Source of the DNA: Christensenella sp.
GTDB lineage: Bacteria > Bacillota > Clostridia > Christensenellales > CAG-917
DNA: 64,000 bases
Reading direction: 5' to 3'
Assembly: GCA_022009775.1 (NCBI GenBank)
Contig: CP091723.1
Location: 806,001-870,000 of the forward strand
Shown: positions 49,211 through 58,346 of the stretch, one piece after another
Layout of the letters: every line of letters begins with the position of its first letter
Numbering within the stretch: position 1 is the first letter of the stretch
Translations under genes and position numbers: made by a program
Notes under the pieces: generated by a model
What the model saw: the letters and a program-made list of their open reading frames with translations, nothing else
Database searches by the model: none
Told to the model about the DNA's origin: nothing

Positions 49211-50894
49211 ATGTTTGAAAAAGAATTATCAAATGCGCTTGCCGTTGACGGATTGACAGTTCAAGACGTCGAAAACGCGCTCGAAACGCCAAAAGAAGCT
49301 AAACTCGGCGATATATGTTTGCCGTGTTTTAAGTTTGCACGCACGATGCATATTGCGCCGCCCGCTATCGCACAAAAACTTTTGCCGAGAGTGGAAAGTC
49401 TTCCGTTTGTTGAAAAAGTCGAAGTTGTCGGCGGATATCTCAACGTGTTTTTTGACAGAAACACAGTTGCCCAAATGGCTCTTGCGAGTGTAACCGATGA
49501 CAAAGTCGGATCTTCTGATGAAGGCGCAGGCAAGACGATTTGCATAGACTATAGTTCCGTCAACATCGCAAAGCCTTTCCACATCGGACACTTGTCCACA
49601 ACGGTCATCGGCGGGGCACTTTATCGCATATTCGAGCATCTCGGCTACAACGTGGTGGGAATCAACCACTTGGGAGACTGGGGCACGCAGTTTGGCAAGC
49701 TCATAGTTGCGACAAACAAGTGGTCATCCCTTGAAGAAGTTGCTCAAAACGATGAATATTTTCTCAACAAACTCTACGTCAGATACCATCAAGAAGCGGA
49801 AGAACATCCCGAAATGGATGATGAAGCGCGCGCCTGGTTCAAGCGTATAGAAGACGGCGACAAAGAAGCAACGGCATACTTTGACGTGTTCAAGCGGGTC
49901 ACCATGAAAGCGGTCGGCAAGATATACGATCGCCTCAAAATCAAGTTTGACAGTTATGCCGGTGAGAGCTTCTACAACGACAAAATGCAACCCTGTCTTG
50001 ACATTCTCAAAGACAAAGGATTGCTTGTGGAAAGTGACGGTGCGCAAGTTGTCAATCTTGACGAATACGGCATGCCGCCGTGCCTTCTTGTCAAGGCGGA
50101 CGGCGCGACTCTGTATGCCACGCGCGACATCGCCGCGGCGTATTATCGCAAGAAAACTTATGATTTTTACAAGTGCCTTTATGTTGTTGCGTATCAGCAG
50201 AATCTGCACTTTAAGCAACTGTTTCAGGTGCTTAAACTTATGGATTTTGCAGGAGCGGACGATATGGAGCATGTTGCGTTCGGCATGGTTTCCATGGAAG
50301 ACGGCTCTATGTCCACAAGAAAAGGACACGTTGTCTGGCTGCAAGAAGTGCTTGACAAAGCCGTTGAAAAAGCGCGCGCTATCATCGAAAAAAAAAAATC
50401 CCGACACCAAGAACAAAGACGAGATTGCCGAGAGCGTCGGCGTCGGAGCGGTGGTGTTCTCTGCGCTTTGGAACAACCGAATAAAAGACATCGTTTTCTC
50501 CTATGACAAAGTGCTCAACTTTGACGGAGAAACCGCGCCTTACGTTCAATACACCTATGCTCGTTGCGCAAGCGCGCTCCGCAAAGGTGGCGACATAGAC
50601 TTTGACAATATGGACCTTGCGGCAATCACCACCGATGAAGGCTATGACGTCATCAAGTCCGTCATCACCTTTGGCGATTCCGTCCGTCTTGCCGCAAAGT
50701 TGCGCGAGCCTTGCTACGTCACTCGTCACGTTGTCGATCTTGCCGAAAAGTTCAATCGTTTCTACATCGATCATCGTATTCTCGTTGACGATGCTCCCAC
50801 ACGCAACGCACGTCTTGCACTCACCAAAGCGGTGGGCAACATAATCCGCTGTGGGTTGGGGTTGCTCGGTATATCCGCCCCCTCCGAAATGTGA
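49211..50894 (+). CDS. argS: Arginyl-tRNA synthetase, frameshifted
   Basis: About 561 residues after repair, normal length. Class I motifs: KPFHIGHLST (HIGH) followed by GINHLGDWGTQFGKLI, and SMSTRKGHVVWL in the KMSKS position; N-terminal Add-1-like domain with LGDICLPCFKFA; C-terminal DALR anticodon-binding domain with APYVQYTYARCAS and ending CGLGLLGISAPSEM. The break at ~50395 is in a run of eleven A; repair gives IIEKKNPDTKNKDEIAESVG. Charges tRNA-Arg. SD AGGAG. Its stop codon lies inside the left arm of a hairpin element. Confidence 0.95.
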
Positions 50895-51017
50895 GCGCAC
50901 CAAACGGCGACTAACTTTGTCAGCACCCCGAGCATGTCAACTCATGTACGCATAGTACATTTGGGTTGTCATTCTCGGGGTGCTTTCGCGTTATTCATCC
51001 GTTTGGACACGCTCACA
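50890..51017 (+). repeat. Nested-hairpin element, copy 5 (full), on the argS stop codon
   Basis: Outer arms TGTGAGCG…CCAAACGG / CCGTTTGG…CGCTCACA, left loop CGACTAACTTTGTCA, perfect 10-bp inner stem 50923-50932 / 50974-50983, apical CAACTCATGTAC-GCATA-GTACATTTGGGTTG, right loop TTTCGCGTTATTCAT. Confidence 0.9.
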
Positions 51018-51048
51018 TAGTTACGGTCTGTGTCAAATTCTCCACATT

Positions 51049-51144
51049 TGTCATGTTGAGCCTGTCGAAACATCTAGCCGTAAGGCGCATAACTTACTTA
51101 TTTCATATCGCTACGCTAGATTCTTCGATGCTCTCAGAATGACA
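51049..51144. repeat. Dispersed palindromic repeat of the TGTCATnnTGAG type
   Basis: TGTCATGTTGAGCCTGTCG…ATCTAG (51049-51077) faces CTAGATTCTTCGATG…TCAGAATGACA (51116-51144) as an imperfect inverted repeat. The phrases match a repeat I know to be widespread in bacterial intergenic DNA. Confidence 0.7.
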
Positions 51145-51214
51145 TGGAATATTTGGAATTCACCACAATTATTCATTATGCATTGCTGCCAGACTCCCAC
51201 TTTTGCTCTTTTGC

Positions 51215-51243
51215 TTGACACACTTATTTGTTTTATTTATAAT
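51215..51243 (+). promoter_or_regulatory. rpmH operon promoter
   Basis: Perfect consensus: TTGACA, 17-bp spacer, TATAAT; about 65-nt leader to the rpmH SD AAAGGAG. Confidence 0.85.
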
Positions 51244-51313
51244 GTTTAAGCATTTATATATTTATATGTGCGCGCAAAACACGAAATAAAAGTCCTAGAA
51301 AGGAGAAAGTATT

Positions 51314-51448
51314 ATGAAACAAACCTACCAACCCAAGAAAAGACAAAGAAGCAAAGTTCACGGCTTCCGTGAAAGAATGTCCACCAAATCCGGCAGAAAC
51401 GTTCTCAAGAGACGTCGCAATCGCGGCAGAAAGAAACTCTCCGCATAA
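51314..51448 (+). CDS. rpmH: Ribosomal protein bL34
   Basis: 44 residues, MKQTYQPKKRQRSKVHGFRE…RNRGRKKLSA, the full family pattern (very basic, no introns of variation). First gene of the conserved rpmH-rnpA-yidD-yidC-jag-mnmE-mnmG cluster. Strong consensus promoter and SD AAAGGAG, as expected for a highly expressed ribosomal gene. rnpA begins 6 bp after the stop. The cluster points away from the proposed origin on its right side, whereas in many Firmicutes it sits across the origin from dnaA. Confidence 0.98.
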   Translation: MKQTYQPKKRQRSKVHGFRERMSTKSGRNVLKRRRNRGRKKLSA

Positions 51449-51454
51449 CGCTTT

Positions 51455-51788
51455 ATGCAAAAGCAATACAGACTGAAAAAAAGAGCGGCGTTTGCCTACG
51501 TATACCGCAAAGGGCGACAGGTCGTCTGCTCGTGACTTATTGCTTTTGAGCGCAAAATCGAGAGAAGGATTGAAGATAGGCTTGTCCGTATCCAAGAAAG
51601 TGGGGAATGCCGTCACGAGAAATCGCGTCAAGCGATTGATAAGAGAAGGGCTTAAACCGCTTATGGAACATATCGACCCGAATTTTATGTACGTGATAGT
51701 TGCATACCCGTCGATTGCCGAGCGCGGATACGAAGAAGTGTGCGAATCGGTGCGTTACGCGTTTAACAAGGCAGGAAAATTGCTGTGA
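51455..51788 (+). CDS. rnpA: Ribonuclease P protein component, frameshifted
   Basis: About 111 residues after repair. N-terminal MQKQYRLKKRAAFAYVYRKGRQV; after a one-base loss at ~51525 the frame continues ARDLLLLSAKSREGLKIGLSVSKKVGNAVTRNRVKRLIREGLK, the RnpA RNR signature, ending VRYAFNKAGKLL. This site is not in a clear homopolymer. It is the protein cofactor for tRNA 5'-end maturation. No SD; probably coupled to rpmH translation. Its stop overlaps the yidD start. Confidence 0.93.
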
Positions 51789-52030
51789 TGAAGAAGATTT
51801 GTCAATGGCTTCTGCTTTTGTACAAGCGAACGCTGTCGCCCGTCACGGGCACGAGATGCGCATACGTGCCGACCTGCTCGATGTATTCCTACGACGCGTA
51901 CGAAAAGTACGGTTTTGTCAGGGGGACGTTGCTCACGGTGTGGAGACTTTTGAGATGCACCCCGTTTGCAAAGGGCGGATTCGATCCCGTCAAAGAGAAT
52001 TATAAAGGAAAGATCAAATGGCTAATTTGA
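51788..52030 (+). CDS. yidD: Membrane-protein insertion efficiency factor YidD
   Basis: 80 residues. MKKICQWLLLLYKRTLSPVTGTRCAYVPTCSMYSYDAYEKYG with the conserved cysteines and the CRY/PTCS.Y motif, then RLLRCTPFAKGGFDPV, the family end. The ATG at 51788 overlaps the rnpA stop (TGATG); a GTG three bases earlier is an alternative. YidD is a peripheral membrane helper of YidC, whose gene overlaps its end by 13 bp. Confidence 0.95.
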   Translation: MKKICQWLLLLYKRTLSPVTGTRCAYVPTCSMYSYDAYEKYGFVRGTLLTVWRLLRCTPFAKGGFDPVKENYKGKIKWLI

Positions 52031-53277
52031 GTTACCCGCAAAGGCGCAAAATACAGATATATCTCATCGCGGCGATGCTCGCGATTTTGTGCTGTATTCT
52101 GGTCGCTTGCAACAGCGACAACTCGTACAGCGTCACAGGCGAGACCGTAAGCGAACCCACGCACTTTATGGCGAAGTTTATGATAATCATCAACAACGCT
52201 TTGGGTGGCGGAGTGGCAAGTTTCGGCTGGACGGTAGTTTTGTTTACGATCATTCTGCGTCTCATCCTTTCACCGCTCGACGTATGGCAGAAAATTATTG
52301 CCAGAAAGAACGGAAAGGCTATGGAGCGCATGAAGCCGCAACTGGAAGTTTTGCAGGCAAGATACGCCGACGACAAACAGCGTCTACAACAAGAACAAAT
52401 GGCTCTTTACAAGAAAGAGAAATACTCCACGATGGGTATGTGCTTGCCCACAATCGTAACGTTCGTGGTGTTCTTCGTCGTTTTCGCGGGATTCAGACAA
52501 ATGGTCGGATACCAGTTTGCAAAAGACTACAAAGAATGCGTCAACGCATACAATCAATCCATTGCGGAGCAAATCGAAGAAGCAAAAGGCAGTGCAGAGT
52601 GGTCGGGCGTCATCGTCGATAACGGCGACGGCAAATGGGACGTCGACGACGTCGCAAAGACCGAAAACGGCGCGACTTTCTATGCAAAAGCAAAGGAAAA
52701 CGCACAACAAGCGGTTTATGACGTTTATTATTCCGCCGACCAGGTGAAAATAAGAAGTTGGTTGTGGATAAAGAATATCTTTGTCTCGGACAACTGGTCC
52801 GAAGCAGTGCCGGATTTTGCAACCGTAACCGGACAAAAGGGTATGGCTACGTCAAAACTCACCGGTATCACCATTGACGAATATAACGACGTCATGGGCA
52901 AGTTGCTCGGCACGGGCGGCTATGGCAAAAACGGCAAATGGAACGGTCTTCTCATTCTTCCCGTGTTGTCGATAGCACTGTCCATTCTTTCTACCACGTT
53001 GCTCAACAAATCAAACGGTCAGGCGCCTGTCGCACCCGCAGCAACGGGACAGGGGGAAAATGCCGACAAAGCAAAGGCACAACAACAAACCGCAAAAATG
53101 ATGCAATATATCATGCCGCTCATGATAGGCGTGTTTGCAATCTTCTATTCGGGTGCTTTTGCACTTTATATGTTTACAAGTTCGGCGTGCGCCATTTTGT
53201 TCCAACTCTCGTTCAACCTTATCGCAAAGTTGGTTGACAAGAGCAGAGAAGGAAAAGCGGGCGTTGCCAAAAGATAG
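52018..53277 (+). CDS. yidC: Membrane protein insertase YidC/OxaI
   Basis: 419 residues, unbroken. Firmicutes-type lipoprotein signal with lipobox-like CILVAC near residue 30, then the conserved core: first helix GWTVVLFTIILRLILSPLDV, a cytoplasmic coiled loop (KNGKAMERMKPQLEVLQARYADDKQRLQQEQMALY), helices from ~140 and a late pair GLLILPVLSIALSILSTTLL and MPLMIGVFAIFYSGAFALYMFTSS. The conserved positive residue is in TIILRLI. It has an unusually long extracytoplasmic insert (residues ~165-295, DVDDVAKTENGATFYAK). Inserts proteins into the membrane with or without Sec. Basic C-terminal tail. Confidence 0.95.
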   Translation: MANLSYPQRRKIQIYLIAAMLAILCCILVACNSDNSYSVTGETVSEPTHFMAKFMIIINNALGGGVASFGWTVVLFTIILRLILSPLDVWQKIIARKNGKAMERMKPQLEVLQARYADDKQRLQQEQMALYKKEKYSTMGMCLPTIVTFVVFFVVFAGFRQMVGYQFAKDYKECVNAYNQSIAEQIEEAKGSAEWSGVIVDNGDGKWDVDDVAKTENGATFYAKAKENAQQAVYDVYYSADQVKIRSWLWIKNIFVSDNWSEAVPDFATVTGQKGMATSKLTGITIDEYNDVMGKLLGTGGYGKNGKWNGLLILPVLSIALSILSTTLLNKSNGQAPVAPAATGQGENADKAKAQQQTAKMMQYIMPLMIGVFAIFYSGAFALYMFTSSACAILFQLSFNLIAKLVDKSREGKAGVAKR

Positions 53278-53285
53278 GAGTAAAA

Positions 53286-54164
53286 ATGGAAAAATCGATA
53301 GAAACACAGGCTTCATCGGTGGATCTCGCAGTTGAGAAAGCACTTGTGGATCTCGGTGTGTCAAAAGATAAAGTCGACGTGGAAATCCTTCAAAAAGGCG
53401 GACTTTTCTCCAAAGCAAAGGTGAGAGTCACCGTCAAGGACAGCACGCAAGACAAGATGGCGGAGTTCTTCAACGGCACTCTCGAGCGTATGGGATTGGT
53501 GTCCCGCGCCACCGTCGAAGACAAGAACGGCACGCTTTACGTCACCATAGCCGGCGACGACAGCGGCGTTGCCATCGGATATAGGGGAGAAGCACTCGAC
53601 GCATTCCAGTATCTTGCGCTCACCTTCCTTAACGAACAAAAATGCGACTTTAAAAAGTCGTCGTCGATTGCGAAAATTATCGCGAAAAACGCAAAGAAAC
53701 GCTCACCGCCCTTGCATTGAGACTTGCGGAAAAAATCCGTCCGTTTGCAAAGAAAAATCGCGCTCGAACCGATGAATCCGTTTGAAAGACGTATCATTCA
53801 CAGCGCGCTTGCGGACAGCGAAATAGCAACCACCGAAAGCGAAGGCGAAGAACCGTCAAGATACATCGTCATCATTCCGAAGGGAGTTGAACTCAAAGAC
53901 CAACGCCCCATCAAGAACGGCGAAAGAGAACCGCGCAAGGATTCCCGCAAAGACGGTCGCAGAAATGGCAAAGACCGTGACTTCAAAAAAGGCGGACGCA
54001 GAGACGACAGACCGCGCGAACGCAAACCGCGCGTTGAAGAACCCGAAGCCCCGGACGGAAAAGTTTATCGCGGATATTTCACCCAACAGGACGAGTTCGT
54101 GAAACCCGCAACGCAATCGGGCCCGCCCAAATTCAAGAGTTTCGGCGGTAAAAAGAGATTCTGA
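53286..54164 (+). CDS. jag: RNA-binding protein Jag (KhpB/SpoIIIJ-associated), two frameshifts
   Basis: About 292 residues after repair. N-terminal Jag_N domain (SSVDLAVEKALVDLGVSKDKVDVEILQKGGLFSKAKVRV), a KH domain (GVAIGYRGEALDAFQYLA), and an R3H domain recovered by repairing A runs at ~53653 and ~53755: VDCENYREKRKETLTALALRLAEKI and KKIALEPMNPFERRIIHSAL with SEGEEPSRYIVI. The last ~85 residues are a low-complexity RK/D tail (NGEREPRKDSRKDGRRNGKD), longer than in most homologues. KhpB-type proteins bind RNA and affect cell elongation and division. Directly follows yidC, as in most Firmicutes. SD GGAG. Confidence 0.92.
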
Positions 54165-54169
54165 AAAGA

Positions 54170-55522
54170 ATGAGCACAATAGCAGCAATTTCGTCACCGA
54201 TAGGTGCAGGTGGTATCGGCATTGTACGTGTTTCGGGCAACGAAGCACTCCGCATCGCCGATGCCATTTTTATTTTCGCACACAAGAAAGCGTCACAAGA
54301 CGCGTCTTTCGTCATGCCCGAGGGCGTGAAACAGCAATGGACGCCGCTTTTTATGAACTACGGCACGTTTGACGCAGGCGAGTTTTGCGACAAAGGCTAT
54401 GCAGTCTATTTTCCCGCAAAGCGCGCGTATACGGGCGAAGATACGGTTGAATTTTATCTGCACGGCGGAGTGCGTATCATGCAAGGCGCTCTCGACGCTC
54501 TTTTGAGAAACGGAGCGGTCATGGCAAAGAACGGCGAATTTACAAAGCGTGCGTTCTTGAACGGCAGATTGTCGCTTGCCGACGCGGAAGGCGTCATCGA
54601 TATGATAAATGCGGAATCGGCGGCGGGAGTCAAGGCGGCGTATCGTCTCATGCAGGGCGAAGTTTCAAAGAAAATCAATGCGACTCTCGATGCGCTCGAA
54701 ACGCTTATAGCCACTCTCGAAGCGACTCTTGATTATCCCGACGAAATGGAAGACGAAGTTTTGCCCGACCTTGAAAAAAGCGTAAGAAGTATATATAACG
54801 ACGTGTGCGCGCTTATTGCCACGGCAAAGACAGGCAAAATTGCAAAGTACGGCATAAACGTCGTGCTTGCAGGCAACACCAACGCAGGCAAATCGTCATT
54901 GATGAACGCGCTGCTAAAAGACGACAGAGCCATTGTCACCGACATAGCGGGCACGACTCGCGACACGGTGGAAGAGAGTTTTGAGTGTGACGGAGTGCGC
55001 ATCAATCTTATCGACACAGCCGGCATACGAGAGAGTGACGACCTTGTGGAAAGCAAGGGCATAGAGCGAGCAAAACGCGCGTTTGAAGGCGCGGACGTCA
55101 TCTTGCACGTTGTGGACACGTTGGGCGTTGACGACAAGGATTGGCAGTTCGGAGATGCGCTCGTGTTTGAAGTTTTCAACAAGTGCGACGAGTCGGGCTT
55201 TGACAAACCGCTTGCCGACAACCAATTTGCAATCAGCGCAAAGACGGGTAAGGGCGTGGACGAGCTCGCGCATGCGATTGCCGATTTATACAAGCAAGAC
55301 AAAGTGGAAGGCGGCGAGCTTATTACGTCAAAACGGCACGTATCCGCACTTTATCAAGCAAAAAGCGCACTTGAAAGTGCGATTGCGTCAATTGATAACA
55401 CGATTGACTGCACGCTCATAGACCTTAGAAACGCGTATGACGCGCTTGGCGAAATCACGGGACGCACTGCGACGCAAGACGTTGTGGACGGCATATTCTC
55501 AAGATTTTGCGTCGGTAAATAA
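54170..55522 (+). CDS. mnmE: tRNA-modification GTPase MnmE
   Basis: 450 residues, unbroken. N-terminal tetrahydrofolate-binding domain (MSTIAAISSPIGAGGIGIVRVSG), helical domain, then the G domain: G1 GNTNAGKSS, G2/G3 DIAGTTRDTVEE and DTAGIRESDD, G4 FNKCDES (degenerate NKxD), G5 SAKTG, and the C-terminal FCVGK ending typical of MnmE (C(I/V)GK, binding formyl-THF). With MnmG it forms the cmnm5U34 modification of tRNA wobble uridines. Begins 5 bp after the jag stop; mnmG follows after 97 bp. Confidence 0.97.
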   Translation: MSTIAAISSPIGAGGIGIVRVSGNEALRIADAIFIFAHKKASQDASFVMPEGVKQQWTPLFMNYGTFDAGEFCDKGYAVYFPAKRAYTGEDTVEFYLHGGVRIMQGALDALLRNGAVMAKNGEFTKRAFLNGRLSLADAEGVIDMINAESAAGVKAAYRLMQGEVSKKINATLDALETLIATLEATLDYPDEMEDEVLPDLEKSVRSIYNDVCALIATAKTGKIAKYGINVVLAGNTNAGKSSLMNALLKDDRAIVTDIAGTTRDTVEESFECDGVRINLIDTAGIRESDDLVESKGIERAKRAFEGADVILHVVDTLGVDDKDWQFGDALVFEVFNKCDESGFDKPLADNQFAISAKTGKGVDELAHAIADLYKQDKVEGGELITSKRHVSALYQAKSALESAIASIDNTIDCTLIDLRNAYDALGEITGRTATQDVVDGIFSRFCVGK

Positions 55523-55619
55523 GCGAAAACGAAAAGTAATATAAGAAATATAGTTATAAATATATAAGGATTAGAATATCCGAATATATGCCGCGTAAGC
55601 GGAGAAGTAAAAGAAAGAG

Positions 55620-57452
55620 ATGGAAAGATTTGACGTCATTGTCATAGGCGCGGGACATGCAGGTGTGGAAGCCGCGCTTGCGAGCGCGAGACTCGGTAAA
55701 AAAACTCTTATGCTGTGTACGGATTACGGCACGGTTTCCTATATGCCTTGCAATCCGGCAATAGGCGGAACGGCAAAGGGACATCTCGTGAAAGAAATCG
55801 ACGCGCTCGGCGGTCAAATGGGGCTTTCCGCCGATAAGGCGCTTCTTCAAATAAAGACGCTCAATTCGGCAAAAGGTCCGGCAGTCTTTTCTTTGCGCGG
55901 ACAGGAAGACAAGAACGTTTATCACGAAATAATGCTTGACGTCGTGCGCTCGGAGAAAAATCTGACCGTGCTTGACAGCGAAGCGAGCAAGGTGCTGACG
56001 AGTGGCGGTAAGGTGTGCGGGGTTGCCACGGCGGACGGCAAAGAGTTCGAGTGCAGTGCGGTTGTGCTTGCGACGGGCGTTTATCTCAACGGGGAGATAA
56101 TCATCGGAGATTATGTCAAAAAAGAGCGGCCCTAGCGGATTTGCGCCTGCAAACAATCTTTCTCAAAGTCTTGTCGAACTCGGTGTGCCCATGCGCAGAT
56201 TCAAAACGGGAACGCCTGCAAGAATTTATCGCGACAGCATAGATTTTTCAAAAATGGAGATACAGCACGGAGACGACAGCGACAGATTTTCGTTTATGTC
56301 ACCGCACTCGACTTTTGAAGAAGAGCCTTGCTATCTCACGTACACGAACGCGAAAACGCACGAGATTATTCTCGCCAACATAGACCGCTCACCCTTGTAC
56401 AACGGAACGATTCTGTCCGTAGGTCCGAGATATTGCCCGTCCATAGAAACGAAAGTCATGCGCTTCAAAGATAAAGAGCGTCATCAGATTTTCATCGAAC
56501 CCGAAGGAGCGAACAGTGAAGAAATGTACGTTCAGGGCATGTCTACGTCTCTTCCGCACGACGTGCAGGAGAAGATGTATCGCACGCTTCCGGGACTTGA
56601 AAATTGCCGCTTTGCAAAATACGGCTATGCAATAGAATACGATTGTCTCGACCCGCTCGGCATGTATCCGTCCCTTGAAAACAAGCACGTAGAAGGCTTG
56701 TTCTCGGCAGGACAGATGAACGGCAGCAGCGGATACGAAGAAGCCGCCGCACAGGGACTTATCGCAGGCATAAACGCCGCACGTAAGGTTGACGGGAAGG
56801 AACCGCTCGTTCTTCGTCGCGACCAAGCGTATATAGGCGTTCTCATCGACGATTTGGTGACGAAAGGCACAAACGAGCCCTATCGTATGATGACGGCAAG
56901 GGCGGAGCATCGTATAATGCTCAGACAAGACAATGCGGATATGCGTCTTACCCCGATAGGCAGAGAAATAGGTCTCGTATCCGACGCTCGATTTGCGCGT
57001 ATGCAAGAGAAAAAGACGATGATAGAAAGCGTCATCGCGTTTTCGGGCAAAGTTATGCCGAGAGAAGTCGTCGAGCAGTTGTTTTTAGAACTTGGCGAAG
57101 AAATGCCTCAAAAAACGCCGACGTTTGCCGAGATATGCCGTCGTCCCGCAGTCAATGCAGACCGTGTGAGACGTTTTATTGATTTTCCGTGTGACGATGA
57201 AGCACTTTCTGCCGCGGTTATAGAACTCAAATACGAAGGGTATCTCAAAAAGAAGAATCGGCAGTGAAAGAACAGAAACGCCTTGAAAACAAAGTCATAC
57301 CTAAAGACTTCGATTACAACGCAATCAAAGCACTCCGCATAGAAGCAAGGCAAAAACTTTCCGAAATAAGACCGCTCAATCTCGGGCAGGCATCGCGTAT
57401 ATCCGGTGTTTCTCCTGCCGATATTGCCGTTCTTATCGTCGCAATGAAATAA
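55620..57452 (+). CDS. mnmG: tRNA uridine-5-carboxymethylaminomethyl synthesis enzyme MnmG (GidA), two frameshifts
   Basis: About 611 residues after repair, the normal length. N-terminal FAD-binding FDVIVIGAGHAGVEAALAS; NPAIGGTAKGHLVKEIDALGG; then, after removing one A at ~56120, KKSGPSGFAPANNLSQSLVE; middle GLFSAGQMNGSSGYEEAAAQGLIAG; second break at ~57250 after KYEGYLKK, continuing EESAVKEQKRLENKVIPKDFDYNAI and the family end LNLGQASRISGVSPADIAVL. Partner of MnmE. Without the second repair the protein would end 60 residues early, so the short open frame at 57264-57452 is the MnmG C-terminus and not a separate gene. Confidence 0.96.
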
Positions 57453-57473
57453 CATCTCAACAATTCAAAAAAC

Positions 57474-57499
57474 GAAGGCAAACAAGCCTTCTTTTTTTT
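57474..57499 (+). terminator. mnmG terminator
   Basis: GAAGGC / GCCTTC stem with a short A-rich loop, followed by T8, 22 bp after the mnmG stop. 57500-57798 is AT-rich; its only structure is the inverted repeat TTAGAATGCCG / CGGCATTCTAA near 57604-57638. Confidence 0.7.
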
Positions 57500-57798
57500 G
57501 TTGCCGACAAGATTTTTTTGCAAACCGCAAATTTATGCGGATAGAATGCTTAAAAATTTTTCATCTTTCCCGGGACTTTTTCTTAAAAACAAAAATGGTG
57601 CGTTAGAATGCCGCTTTTAATTTTTTCGGCATTCTAATCTAATTTACGAATGTCAAAAATGTAACTTTTCATTTGCCGTTTTTGCGGTTTTTGCAAGAAA
57701 AATCAACAAATCTTGCAAAAATTATTTTTTGCGATTTGCACTTTTGTAAGGAATTTTGAAAAATTTTCAAAAAATTTCAAAAAAGTTACAAAAAACCC

Positions 57799-57826
57799 TT
57801 GACGAACATTTTTTTGGTGCTAATAT
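57799..57826 (+). promoter_or_regulatory. Orphan sigma-A-like promoter
   Basis: TTGACG, 16-bp spacer, TAATAT, in AT-rich DNA, with no protein gene downstream on this strand. Confidence 0.5.
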
Positions 57827-57832
57827 GTAAAC

Positions 57833-57930
57833 GTAATCAAGAGACAAACGGATTACAAATCAAACAGCTCATAATTTTCCCCCTTATCATAGCGAGCGAC
57901 TTTGGGTGTTTCACCTGAGGTCGTTTGCAT
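57833..57930 (+). ncRNA. Candidate small RNA ending at hairpin element copy 6
   Basis: Between the orphan promoter and the hairpin element are ~100 nt with a possible stem GTAATC / GATTAC (57833 on) and a hairpin CGAC-TTTG-GGTG-TTT-CACC-TGAG-GTCG (around 57898-57922). The downstream element could be its terminator. No match to SRP RNA, tmRNA or RNase P RNA landmarks was seen. Confidence 0.3.
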
Positions 57931-58057
57931 TTTATGGCACAAAACGGCGAATAACTGTGTCAAAGCCCGTCCGCTCCAAAATCACGTACCATCAGTACGT
58001 TGGGTTTTGTTTCGGACGGGCTTTTTCTTTGTTCTTCATCCGTTTTGTGCCATAAAA
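57930..58057 (+). repeat. Nested-hairpin element, copy 6 (full)
   Basis: Outer stem 57930-57947 / 58040-58057 perfect 18 bp (TTTTATGGCACAAAACGG), left loop CGAATAACTGTGTC, inner stem 57962-57973 / 58013-58024 perfect 12 bp, apical CCAAAATCACGTAC-CATCA-GTACGTTGGGTTTTG, right loop TTCTTTGTTCTTCAT. Confidence 0.9.
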
Positions 58058-58084
58058 ACATTCACGCAATAAAAAGAGCGATTG

Positions 58085-58346
58085 ACTGTGCCAACGCTCG
58101 TTCGCTCCAAATAAGCATAGACCGTTAATAAGTACGCCCGCACAGGCTTTCGTTTCGGGTGCGGGTGTCCCGCCCATCTATCAAACACCAAGCCGACAAT
58201 CTTGTGAAATTGCGGCAGGAGTTTTTGTCCGTGCGTGAACCGATAGCAAAGATTTTCGGCGCGGTTAGCAGAACAAAAGCCTAATGCGGCTCTCAGCGTT
58301 GCTTGCTTGCAAGCGATGCCGTTGCCGCGATGACGGCTTTTGTTCA
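58085..58346. repeat. Modular dispersed repeat, copy D (partial)
   Basis: CCGTTAATAAGTACGCCCGC then ACAGGCTTTCG is the complement of the left block of copy A, and CGCGATGACGGCTTTTGTT matches the right flank of copy B. The middle has hairpin GCTTGC / GCAAGC. No gene is supported. Confidence 0.6.

Noticed and set aside
57264..57452. Separate small gene after mnmG
   Set aside because: Its sequence is the MnmG C-terminus; one added A near 57250 joins it to the main frame.
57833..57930. SRP RNA, 6S RNA or tmRNA
   Set aside because: None of the expected landmarks (the SRP GGAA-type apical loop, tmRNA tRNA-like ends, a 6S central bubble) are visible.
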